From positions 1 through 12,917 of the forward strand of contig JBLMWU010000285.1 of the NCBI GenBank assembly GCA_050257395.1: a DNA stretch of 12,917 nt. The letters run 5' to 3'. This document shows positions 6,505 through 12,917 of the stretch, piece after piece (within the stretch, counting starts at the first letter, position 1; the number at the start of each line of letters is the position of its first letter). A program made the position numbers and the translations under genes. The notes under the pieces are model-generated. The model was not told the origin of the DNA and searched no databases. It saw only the letters and a list, made by a program, of their open reading frames with translations. Origin of the DNA: JAIRTY01 sp050257395 (GTDB lineage Bacteria > Actinomycetota > Actinomycetes > Streptosporangiales > Streptosporangiaceae).

Positions 6505-6996
6505 ATGCCGCAGACCGCGCCTGCCCGGCCTTACCTCCGCAGGGAGAAGGAAGGGGACGCCCTGTGGTTCCTCGGCAACCTGGTCACGCTGAAAGCCACC
6601 GGAGCCGAAACCCGGGGGCGCCTGACGGTCGCCGAGTTCGTCAACCCGGCCGGGTTCGCCCCGCCGCTGCACCGGCATCTGGAAGAGGACGAGATGTTCT
6701 ACGTGCTGTCCGGCGCTGCGGAGTTCCGTTGTGACGGCGAGGCTTTCGAGGCGGGGCCGGGCGACTTCGTCCTGCTTCCGGTGGGCCTGCCGCACACCTT
6801 CCTCGTAGGCGCGCATGAGCCGCTGCGGGTGCTTCAGATCACCACGCCCGCCGGGTTCGAGCACTTCGCCGCCGCTGCCGGCGAACCCGCCCGCGAGTAC
6901 CGCCTGCCAGACCTGCGCCCCGTCGATCCGGCCGCGCTGGGCCGCGCCGCCGCGCAGCACGCCATCGAACTACTCGGCCCGCCTCCGCAGCACTGA
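6505..6996 (+). CDS. Small single-domain cupin protein
   Basis: A 163-residue protein with one cupin beta-barrel. Motif 1 is PPLHRHLEEDEMFYVLSG (53-70), giving metal ligands His56, His58 and Glu63. Motif 2 is GDFVLLPVGLPHTF (86-99), giving His97. The full three-His-one-Glu set suggests a metal-binding, possibly dioxygenase-like cupin related to the quercetin 2,3-dioxygenase type, but the substrate is unknown. The start is ATG 6505 because GGAGG at 6495-6499 lies 5 nt before it; TTG 6481 and ATG 6493 are in frame but lack a ribosome site, and the TTG would lie inside the palindrome. The divergent TetR gene suggests induction by a small molecule that the cupin may modify or bind. Confidence 0.88.
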   Translation: MPQTAPARPYLRREKEGDALWFLGNLVTLKATGAETRGRLTVAEFVNPAGFAPPLHRHLEEDEMFYVLSGAAEFRCDGEAFEAGPGDFVLLPVGLPHTFLVGAHEPLRVLQITTPAGFEHFAAAAGEPAREYRLPDLRPVDPAALGRAAAQHAIELLGPPPQH

Positions 6997-7338
6997 CCGT
7001 CATCTTGCCGCGCTGGAAGGACGTCCGCGTCGCAAGCGAGCGCCATGACGTCAAAGGCCGACCGGGGCACATGGTTCGGCCGCGGTGCCGCGGGAGGCGG
7101 CAGCCCTTCGCTGTGCCCAGCGCGATGATGGGCACGCACCTTCACCAGACTCCTCGGTAAGCCGGTTTCTCTCCAGGCCAGGTCCGTAACCGGGCGGGTA
7201 GCGCCGGCCTTCGCCAGCCGCACGGGAAGCCGCCACTGGCGGCACTGCCCAGGCGCTGTGCTGGGAGACTTGCGCCGTGAGAGCTCATGGCAGCTGTGTT
7301 CTGGGCGATGGCCTGCCGGTGTCCGCGGCTGGGCATCG
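6997..7338. other. Gap without a convincing gene
   Basis: This stretch between the cupin and the antiporter has open frames on both strands, but none gives a recognisable protein or a ribosome site, and the base composition alone explains them. It holds two symmetrical GC-rich elements: CCGCGG repeated at 7080-7085 and 7088-7093, and the perfect hairpin GCCGCC-ACT-GGCGGC at 7229-7243. The promoter of the antiporter is probably here, but I cannot point to -35 and -10 boxes. Confidence 0.5.
7229..7243. repeat. Short perfect hairpin upstream of the antiporter
   Basis: GCCGCC and GGCGGC pair perfectly around a 3-nt ACT loop, about 96 bp before the likely ATG of the antiporter. It could be a terminator stem for upstream transcripts or a protein site; no T-tract follows. 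In DNA this GC-rich a 6-bp stem can arise by chance. Confidence 0.3.
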
Positions 7339-8791
7339 ATGAGCGGTCTGTGGTCATTCGGCCCGGCGGTGCTGCTGGCGGCGCTGACTGTGATCGCCGC
7401 GGTGCTGTCCAGCCAAGCCAGCGAGCGCCTGCGGATCCCGGCGCGCCGGCGTTCTTCCTGGTCGCTGCCGCCATCGCGTCGGATATCTGGCCGTGGATGG
7501 GAAGGCTCTCCTATGCCACGGTGGAGCAGGCCGTCCAGTGGCGCTGGCGGTCATCTTGTTCGACGGCGGCATGCGGATCGGCTGGCGGCGCTTCCGGTCA
7601 GCGGTGGCGGCGACCGTGTGGATCGGCGTCGCCGGCACTCTCGTCACTGCGGCGGCCGCCGCGGCGGCCCCTCATTACCTGTTCTCCTTCGGCTGGCATG
7701 CCGCGCTGCTGATCGGAACCGCGCTGGCGCCGACCGATCCCGCGGTGGTGTTTTCCGTGCTGGGGCGGCGGGAGATCGGCGGGCGCAGCGGCGTGCTGCT
7801 GCAGGGTGAGTCGGGAGCCAACGACCCGGTGGGTATCGCCCTGCTGGTAGCGCTGCTGGCGGCAACCGGCACCGGCGTGAGTGCCGCCGGTGAGGTGGCC
7901 GTGGAGTTCGCGGTCCAGATGGCGGTCGGCATCGCGGTCGGCGCGGCCGACGGCCGGCTGCTGTGGTTCATGCACCGGGTACCGCTGCCGAGCGAGGTCC
8001 TGTATCCCCTGCGGCTGCTCGCGGGAGCGCTGGCGATCTACGGGCTGGCGACCGTCGCCCACGGGTCAGGGTTCCTGGCCGTGTTCATCGCTGGCATCCT
8101 CGTCGGCGACGAACGTGCCCCCTACAAGGGTGAGATCACCCGCTTCCATTCGGTGCTGGCCAGCCTGGCCGAGATTGTCGCCTTCATGATGCTGGGCCTG
8201 ACCATCCGGCTGTACGCCCTGCCGCAGGCGAGCGCCTGGCTGATCGGCCTGGCACTGGCGGCTCTGCTGGCGTTCATGATCCGGCCATTGCTGGTCGGCG
8301 CGCTGCTGTGGCCGGTCCGCCTGCGGACCGGCGAACGGATACTCGCCCTGTGGCCGGGCTCAAGGGCGCGGTCCCCATCCTGCTCGGGGCGTTCATCGTC
8401 CGGGCCGGGACCCCGGACGCGCCACGTATCTACGAGATCATCTTCGTCGTGGTGACGTTCTCGGTCATCATCCAGGGAGGGGCGGTGCTCGGGCTCGCCC
8501 GGCGGCTGAAGATCCCGCTGGCACCATCGAGCCGGAACCCTGGAGCCTGGGCATCCGCTTCCAGGAAGAACCCGAGAACCTGTACCGCTTCACCGTGCGC
8601 GCCGGAACCGCCGCCCTCACCGCGCCGATCAGCGATCTTCCGCTGCCAGAGAACACCTGGATCGGCTTCATCATCCGCAGCGGCCGCCTCATCCCCGCCC
8701 ACGGCGGCACCATGCTGCAGGTGAACGACGAGGTCGTGGTGCTCGCCGAGGCAGAAAGGAACCCCGTCTGCGCGCGCTCTTCGGCGCCTAG
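7339..8791 (+). pseudogene. CPA1-type Na+(K+)/H+ antiporter with TrkA-C-like domain, broken by five frame changes
   Basis: Read across frames this is a near-complete 485-residue monovalent cation/proton antiporter. Segment 1 (7339 to about 7443) begins MSGLWSFGPAVLLAAL and ends RLRIPA. Segment 2 (7446 to about 7537) has FFLVAAAIASDIWPWMG. Segment 3 (7538 to about 8353) holds the core: VILFDGGMRIGW, ALAPTDPAVVFSVLG and LLQGESGANDPVGIALL with the Asn-Asp pair (7820-7825) typical of CPA1 exchangers. Segment 4 (about 8353-8525) has GLKGAVPILLGAFIV. Segment 5 (about 8526-8760) has LYRFTVRAGTAAL and WIGFIIRSGRLIPAHGG, a TrkA-C/RCK-C-like cytoplasmic domain. A last shift gives RLRALFGA and TAG at 8789-8791. 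Every shift is a -1 class change, none of the segments contains a stop, and the span plus five bases is divisible by three. Sequencing error or recent decay are both possible. The start is uncertain: ATG 7339 has no clear ribosome site. Confidence 0.8.
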
Positions 8792-9522
8792 CTGCGGCCC
8801 TTGCGGTGGCGGTGAGTGAGGAGCAGCAGCAGCGGCGGGTGCCCGCAGTTGAGGATCTCGATGCCGCCGCCGGGTGAGATCTGGGCCAGGACAGCCGTCA
8901 CGAACTCCTCTTCAGATCCCTGACGCTCAAGACTCAGCTCTATCCGTGCCGCGATATCGTCAAGATCGCGCGCATCGTAGGCCGCTTCGCGGAACGCGCC
9001 CAGCACCACCGAAACTGTCCGCACCGCCGCCAGCCCTTTGCCCTGGACGTCGGCGACGATCAGCCGGACGTTCTCCGGTGTCACAACGACCTCATACAGG
9101 TCACCACCGATCCGCGCGGTGGCGGCGGCGGACATGTAACGCACCGCGAACGTGACCTGCCCCGCATCGGCGGGCACCGGCCGCAGCAGCACCTGATGGG
9201 CCGCTTCCGCCACGGCCCGCACGCTGGCCAGCTCGCGTTCCCTCTTCCCCCACCCCGCGCTGGCGAGGACACCCGCTGCGGTCACCCCGGCGATCGCGGC
9301 GAGGATGATGAGCCACTGGCGGAAGCCCAGGCGTTCGTCGTAGCCAGCCAGCAGCACCGACAGTGCCATAGCCAGCCCACCCACGAGGACTGTCTGGACC
9401 GGCCGGAACGAAACCGCCGCCAGCGCCGGGCCCAGGGCCAGCAACGGCAGGAACCCCATTCTCGGGCCGGCCAGGAGATCAACAGCAGCGACCATAGCCA
9501 TGACCAGAAACGGCAGCATCAC
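8788..9522 (-). CDS. Membrane-anchored SpoIIE/PP2C-type phosphatase, C-terminally truncated
   Basis: The N-terminal 90 residues hold about four hydrophobic helices (2-20, 23-39, 43-60, 70-90); then comes a PP2C/SpoIIE catalytic domain as in many Streptomyces serine/threonine phosphatases that act on anti-anti-sigma factors. Visible motifs are ARIGGDLYEVV (136-146, Asp141), IVADVQGKGLAAV (155-167, Asp158), EEEFVTAVLAQI (205-216) and LNCGHPPLLLL (224-234). The chain ends ten residues later, so the usual last part with the metal-binding TDG-x-x-E motif is missing, roughly 80-100 residues. Activity is doubtful. The start is GTG 9522 or ATG 9519. An ATG at 9578 in another frame opens a short basic peptide that could be the true N-terminus if a frame change lies near 9530. 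The stop lies in a CTAG shared with the antiporter stop. Confidence 0.8.
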   Translation of the reverse strand: MMLPFLVMAMVAAVDLLAGPRMGFLPLLALGPALAAVSFRPVQTVLVGGLAMALSVLLAGYDERLGFRQWLIILAAIAGVTAAGVLASAGWGKRERELASVRAVAEAAHQVLLRPVPADAGQVTFAVRYMSAAATARIGGDLYEVVVTPENVRLIVADVQGKGLAAVRTVSVVLGAFREAAYDARDLDDIAARIELSLERQGSEEEFVTAVLAQISPGGGIEILNCGHPPLLLLLTHRHRKGRS

Positions 9523-9579
9523 CAGCCTGGCCGCGCGCTGGGCGCAGCCTGCTTGGAAGCGGGATCTCCAGGCGCCATG

Positions 9580-10083
9580 ACCACCAGCGGGCGGGCCAGC
9601 TCAGCCGCCGGCACCCGCATCCTGGTGGGCCCAAACCCTTGCCTGACTCTGGTCAGCGTCACCTGCTCTCTTGGCATTCACGAAGAGCCTGATGCCCTGA
9701 AATCTGTTCAGACCTGCTCGTATCGTCGCATCGCACAACCGTGGCTGCGGCGTAATCTGCAGGCCCTGATTGCATAGCCGGCCCTGGCGATCCGCCCGAT
9801 GGCCAATCCTGATCTGACGGCAGCGGGGGGAGGGAAGGCCTTTGGCACCAGGCCTGGATGCTCCGCCCGGGCGCAACCCAGGTATCTGCCAGGTGGTGGC
9901 TGTCCCACGCGGAGCCGATTGCGCTACGGCAGCTGAACCGGACGGGTCGGCTACCGGGTCCTGGCCCGGCGTATCACTACTTGGCGCGGGCCGGAGGCTA
10001 CATGAAGGCCGCAAGACCACTTCTGCCAGGCAACAGGAGGGTGTTGACTAGATATCGGGCCTGAACACGCCGGCCAGGACGGG
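9580..10083. other. About 500 bp without a convincing gene
   Basis: Short open frames exist on both strands, such as one ending at 9777 (plus) and one covering 9601-10020 (minus), but they lack ribosome sites and resemble no family. Positions of about 9640-9780 look less GC-rich than the neighbours. Small symmetrical elements are CTGAA-ATCTG-TTCAG at 9697-9711, CCAGGCCTGG at 9848-9857 and CGCCCGGGCG at 9864-9873. TTGACT at 10044-10049 resembles a -35 box before the stress protein gene, but no matching -10 is evident. The stretch probably holds the divergent promoters of the phosphatase and stress protein and perhaps an eroded gene. Confidence 0.45.
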
Positions 10084-10641
10084 GTGGGGCAGGTGTCTGG
10101 CATCGGCCGGGTCATTGTGGGGGCAAGCGGGTCGCCTGGGAGCGTCACCGCTCTCCGCTACGCGGAACTCTACGCCCGCGGCGGTGGGTCATGCTGCTCG
10201 CCGTCCACGCCTGGGTGCCGCCCGGTGGTGATCCTGACGAGCGGCGCCAGCCGTCGCCGGAACTGCGCCGCCTGTGGGAGGAAGCCGCCCGGCAGCGGCT
10301 GAGGGACGCGCTCTTCGCCGCGTGGGGCACCGGCCCACCAGGGCTGGATGCCCGGGCGGTGGTGCGGCGAGGCGAGCCGGGCCCGGTCCTGGCCTGCCGT
10401 GCCGACGACCTGCTGGTGGTGGGCGCGGGCAGGCGCGGGACGCTGGCCCGGCTGGGGTGGCAAGGTCACCCGCTACTGCCTGGCGCACGCACGCTGCCCG
10501 GTCCTGGCCGTTCCCCCGCCCGCCCTCGCCCGGCAGGCAGGCGGTGGCCTGCGGGCATTTGTGTACTGGCACCGGGAACTGACCCTGGAACGGGCTCTGC
10601 GCGAGTGGGAGAACGAGGCGCTGGATCACCACTGCCGGTGA
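10084..10641 (+). pseudogene. Universal stress protein (UspA family), split by two frame changes
   Basis: Joined across frames this is a UspA-fold protein of about 182-185 residues. The first part begins GTG 10084 (or 10093) and reads IGRVIVGASGSPGSVTALRYAE, the usual beta-1 and ligand loop. Near 10181 the frame moves -1, giving WVMLLAVHAWVPPGG and, later, RADDLLVVGAGRRGTLARL, the G-x-x-G part of the ATP-type site. Near 10455 a +1 (or -2) change restores the first frame, giving GGKVTRYCLAHARCPVLAV and a tail with GLRAFVYWHRELTLERALRE. The position of the usual Gly-Ser/Thr after the loop is Gly-Lys here. The two changes cancel, and no stop occurs in the used frames, so the gene may be intact in the organism and misread. 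It precedes the P-type ATPase on the same strand. Confidence 0.75.
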
Positions 10642-10768
10642 AGACGTACGTTTGAGTGCTGGTGCTGGCCAGCCGGGAGCGCGCTCACGAACGGAAAGCT
10701 CCGCAGGCAGGCGCGCGCAATCCCCTACTGCGGAAGTGCCGCCAGGAATCGGCTGCCGCTGGCGGATC

Positions 10769-10782
10769 GGGCCGGATGGCCC
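10769..10782. promoter_or_regulatory. DosR/DevR-like palindrome before the P-type ATPase
   Basis: GGGCC-GGAT-GGCCC is a perfect inverted repeat that fits the GGGNC-N4-GNCCC pattern described for the DosR/DevR (OsdR) dormancy regulator in actinobacteria. It ends 36 bp before the ATPase ATG, a sensible place for an activator site. A chance match in such GC-rich DNA is quite possible, and no DosR gene is in view. I saw no second copy before the stress protein or the antiporters. Confidence 0.35.
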
Positions 10783-10818
10783 TTGCCGGGTGCGGTTTGG
10801 GCCGGGTCTGCTGGTGGC

Positions 10819-12917
10819 ATGAGGGTTATCGTGCCTGGTCGGCAGCTGAACGCGCCTCATGGCCTGGCGGCGCATGAGGTGGTGCTGCTGCTGGAGACCG
10901 ACCCGGTCGATGGGCTCGCGGAGGCCGAGGCGCGGCGCCGGCAGGAGCATTTCGGGCCGAATGTTCTTCCGTCTGCGCGGCGAAGGGGGCCGCTGGCCCG
11001 CCTGCTGAGCCAGCTCCACCATCCGCTGATCTATGTGCTGCTGGTGGCCGGCGCGGTGACGCTGGCGCTTCGGGAGCCCGTGGACGCCACGGTGATCTTC
11101 GGGGTGGTCCTGGTAAACACGCTCGTGGGGTATGTGCAGGAGTCCAAGGCGGAGGCCGCGCTGGATGCGCTGCGGGCGATGTTGCACACCGACGTGCGGG
11201 TGGTGCGGGACGGGCGGGCACGCACGATGGCCTCGGAGGATCTGGTCCCGGGTGATCTGATGCTCGTGGAGGCCGGTGACAAGGTGCCCGCTGATCTGCG
11301 CCTGGTCAGGGAAACCGAGTTGCATGCTGACGAGTCAGCCCTGACGGGTGAGTCGGTGCCGGTGGTGAAGGACGAGGTGGTACTGCCAGCCGAGACCCCA
11401 GTGGCCGACCGGCGCAACATGCTGTATTCGGGAACCCTGATAACCGCTGGGGCCGGCGCGGGGATCACGGTGGCGACGGGGGCTCAGACGGAGCTGGGGG
11501 AGATCCACCGGCTGGTTGGCAGCGCGGAGGTGCTGGCCACCCCGCTGACCCGCAAGCTGGCCTGGTTCAGCAAGGTCCTGACGATGGTGATCCTGGCGCT
11601 GGCGGCGGTCACTTTCGTGATCGGCCTGGCGCGTGGGGAGAGCGCGAGCGGGATGTTCACCGCCGCGGTCGCGCTGGCGGTGGGCGCGATCCCGGAGGGG
11701 CTGCCGGCGGCGGTGACAATCACCCTGGCGATCGGGGTGGCGCGGATGGCCCGCCGGCGGGCGGTGATCCGGCGGCTGCCAGCGGTGGAAACCCTGGGCA
11801 GCACAACGGTGATCTGCTCGGACAAGACCGGCACGCTGACCGAGAACCAGATGACGGTGCAGGCAGTGCGTACCCCCGATGGCCGATATGAGGTTACCGG
11901 CACCGGCTACCTGCCCGACGGCGCCGTTGTCGATGTCACGGGGCAGCCTGCTGACCTGGCAGCCGATGAGGCGCTGCGCTGGTGCCTGCTGGCGGGGGCA
12001 GCCTGCAACGACGCGGCACTCCACGACGAAGGCGGCCACCCGGTGCTGTCGGGGGATCCGACCGAGGGGGCGCTGCTGGTAGCCGCGGGCAAGGCCGGGC
12101 TGAACCCAGGCGATGCGGCGGCCCTGTTTCCCCGCGCAGACATAATCCCTTTCAGCTCCGAACGGCAGTTCATGGCCACCCTGCATGAACACCGCCCAGA
12201 CAGGCCTCCGGGTGACGGGAGCCGCCGTTACGTGGTCTTCGCCAAGGGCGCGGCGGAACGCGTCCTGGAGTTGTGTGACCGTGAGATGGCCGCCGACGGG
12301 ACGCTGCGCCCCATTCGCGGCGACCGTGTTCTCCGGGCCGCTGGTGAACTGGCGTCCTCCGGGCTGCGGGTGCTCGCCATGGCGATGCGGTGGGCGGGCA
12401 GCCCCGGGGGGTTCGCCGATCAGCAGCCCGCTGCCGGCCCGGCCGGCGGCCCGCTGGTCTTCACCGGGCTGCAGGCCATGCTCGACCCGCCGCGGCCCGC
12501 CGCTGCTGCCGCCGTCCGCACAGCCCGGGAGGCAGGCGTGGCGGTCAAGATGATCACCGGCGACCATGCGGCCACCGCCACCGCCGTCGCCGGCCTGCTC
12601 GGCTTGCTGAATGGCAGGTACGACGGTGACGTGCTCACTGGCGCGGAACTGGCGGCGCTGCCGGCCGCTGAGTATCCGGACGCGGTGGAGCGGGCGGCAG
12701 TGTTCGCCCGGGTGTCGCCGGAGCAGAAGCTGCGCCTGGTGGAGGCGTTTCAGTCGCGCGGCGAAGTGGTGGCCATGACCGGCGACGGGGTGAACGACGC
12801 CCCGGCGCTGCGCCGCGCGGACATCGGGGTGGCGATGGGCCGGGCCGGCACCGAGGTGGCCAAGGAAGCCGCCGACATGGTGCTGACCGACGACGACTTC
12901 GCCACCATCGAGGCCGC
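10819..12917 (+). CDS. P2-type cation-transporting P-type ATPase (CtpF/Ca2+-ATPase-like), partial
   Basis: The frame is open from ATG 10819 to the window edge, giving 699 residues with no frame change. The parts are: a cation-ATPase N-terminal domain (GLAEAEARRR then HFGPNVLP, about 32-51); helices M1-M2 (about 68-106); the actuator motif TGES at 176-179; helices M3-M4 with VGAIPEGLPAAVTI, Glu293 being the ion-site residue of PEGL; the phosphorylation motif SDKTGTLTENQM with Asp335; KGAAE near 476; MITGDH with Asp582; and TGDGVNDAPAL at 654-664. The missing end would hold helices M5-M10. PEGLP and overall order place it with P2 (Ca2+/Na+-type) pumps such as mycobacterial CtpF; the ion is not settled, since the M5-M6 residues are outside. 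The start has only a weak ribosome site (GGTGG). It follows the stress protein and a DosR-like palindrome. Confidence 0.93.
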   Translation, partial: MRVIVPGRQLNAPHGLAAHEVVLLLETDPVDGLAEAEARRRQEHFGPNVLPSARRRGPLARLLSQLHHPLIYVLLVAGAVTLALREPVDATVIFGVVLVNTLVGYVQESKAEAALDALRAMLHTDVRVVRDGRARTMASEDLVPGDLMLVEAGDKVPADLRLVRETELHADESALTGESVPVVKDEVVLPAETPVADRRNMLYSGTLITAGAGAGITVATGAQTELGEIHRLVGSAEVLATPLTRKLAWFSKVLTMVILALAAVTFVIGLARGESASGMFTAAVALAVGAIPEGLPAAVTITLAIGVARMARRRAVIRRLPAVETLGSTTVICSDKTGTLTENQMTVQAVRTPDGRYEVTGTGYLPDGAVVDVTGQPADLAADEALRWCLLAGAACNDAALHDEGGHPVLSGDPTEGALLVAAGKAGLNPGDAAALFPRADIIPFSSERQFMATLHEHRPDRPPGDGSRRYVVFAKGAAERVLELCDREMAADGTLRPIRGDRVLRAAGELASSGLRVLAMAMRWAGSPGGFADQQPAAGPAGGPLVFTGLQAMLDPPRPAAAAAVRTAREAGVAVKMITGDHAATATAVAGLLGLLNGRYDGDVLTGAELAALPAAEYPDAVERAAVFARVSPEQKLRLVEAFQSRGEVVAMTGDGVNDAPALRRADIGVAMGRAGTEVAKEAADMVLTDDDFATIEA

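Noticed and set aside
6834..7223. Minus-strand open frame over the cupin end and the following gap
   Set aside because: No ribosome site, no family resemblance, and half of it is antisense to the cupin.
7339..8791. Programmed ribosomal frameshifting in the antiporter
   Set aside because: Five separate shifts would be needed, with no slippery heptamers or consistent site sequence; errors or decay are simpler.
10189..11325. Minus-strand open frame of 378 codons over the stress protein and ATPase start
   Set aside because: Arg/Gln/His/Pro-rich product typical of antisense GC-rich DNA and no motif.
11335..12567. Minus-strand open frame of 410 codons opposite the P-type ATPase
   Set aside because: The plus strand carries all P-type ATPase motifs in order without a break, so this is an antisense shadow.
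1..12917. CRISPR array, tRNA, rRNA or insertion sequence
   Set aside because: I saw no spaced direct repeats, no cloverleaf or rRNA-like segment, and no transposase or terminal inverted repeats.

Overview
The window is very GC-rich double-stranded DNA with dense G/C-ended codons, short or absent intergenic gaps and many GTG starts. This suggests a high-GC actinobacterium, probably a soil or stress-tolerant lineage; I cannot name a genus from sequence alone. The theme is monovalent and divalent cation transport, pH homeostasis and stress.

Layout. (1) Positions 2-172 are the tail of a PIN-domain (VapC-like) gene. (2) Positions 217-5698 are a complete Mrp/Mnh-type multisubunit Na+/H+ antiporter operon, fused mnhAB, then mnhC, mnhD, mnhE, mnhF and mnhG. 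All six genes start with GTG and all five junctions are the same 4-nt GTGA overlap. A hairpin at 5736-5756 may end the operon. (3) Positions 5789-6996 are a divergent pair: a TetR-family repressor (minus strand) and a small cupin (plus strand). Between them is an AT-rich 59-bp gap with a perfect 13-bp palindrome, a likely operator. (4) Positions 7339-8791 hold a CPA1-type cation/H+ antiporter with a C-terminal TrkA-C-like domain. It reads well but only across five frame changes, all of the -1 class. (5) Positions 8788-9522 (minus) encode a membrane-anchored SpoIIE/PP2C-type phosphatase that stops before the last metal-binding motif; it ends tail to tail with the antiporter at a shared CTAG. 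(6) Positions 9580-10083 show no convincing gene. (7) Positions 10084-10641 hold a universal stress protein split by two compensating frame changes. (8) From 10819 to the window edge runs an intact but incomplete P2-type cation-transporting P-type ATPase, preceded by a GGGCC-N4-GGCCC palindrome resembling the DosR/DevR (OsdR) box of actinobacteria.

How the genes fit together. The Mrp complex and the CPA1 antiporter would both exchange Na+ or K+ for protons, and the P2 ATPase would pump a cation (Ca2+-like by family) at the cost of ATP. The universal stress protein and P2 ATPase side by side, with a possible DosR-type site, recall the hypoxia/dormancy regulons of mycobacteria and streptomycetes, where ctpF-like ATPases and universal stress proteins are co-regulated. 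No wholly new system is evident. The most unusual points are the cluster of frame changes between 7.4 and 10.5 kb flanked by intact genes, the truncated phosphatase, the altered proton-path residues in MnhD, and the two candidate regulatory palindromes.
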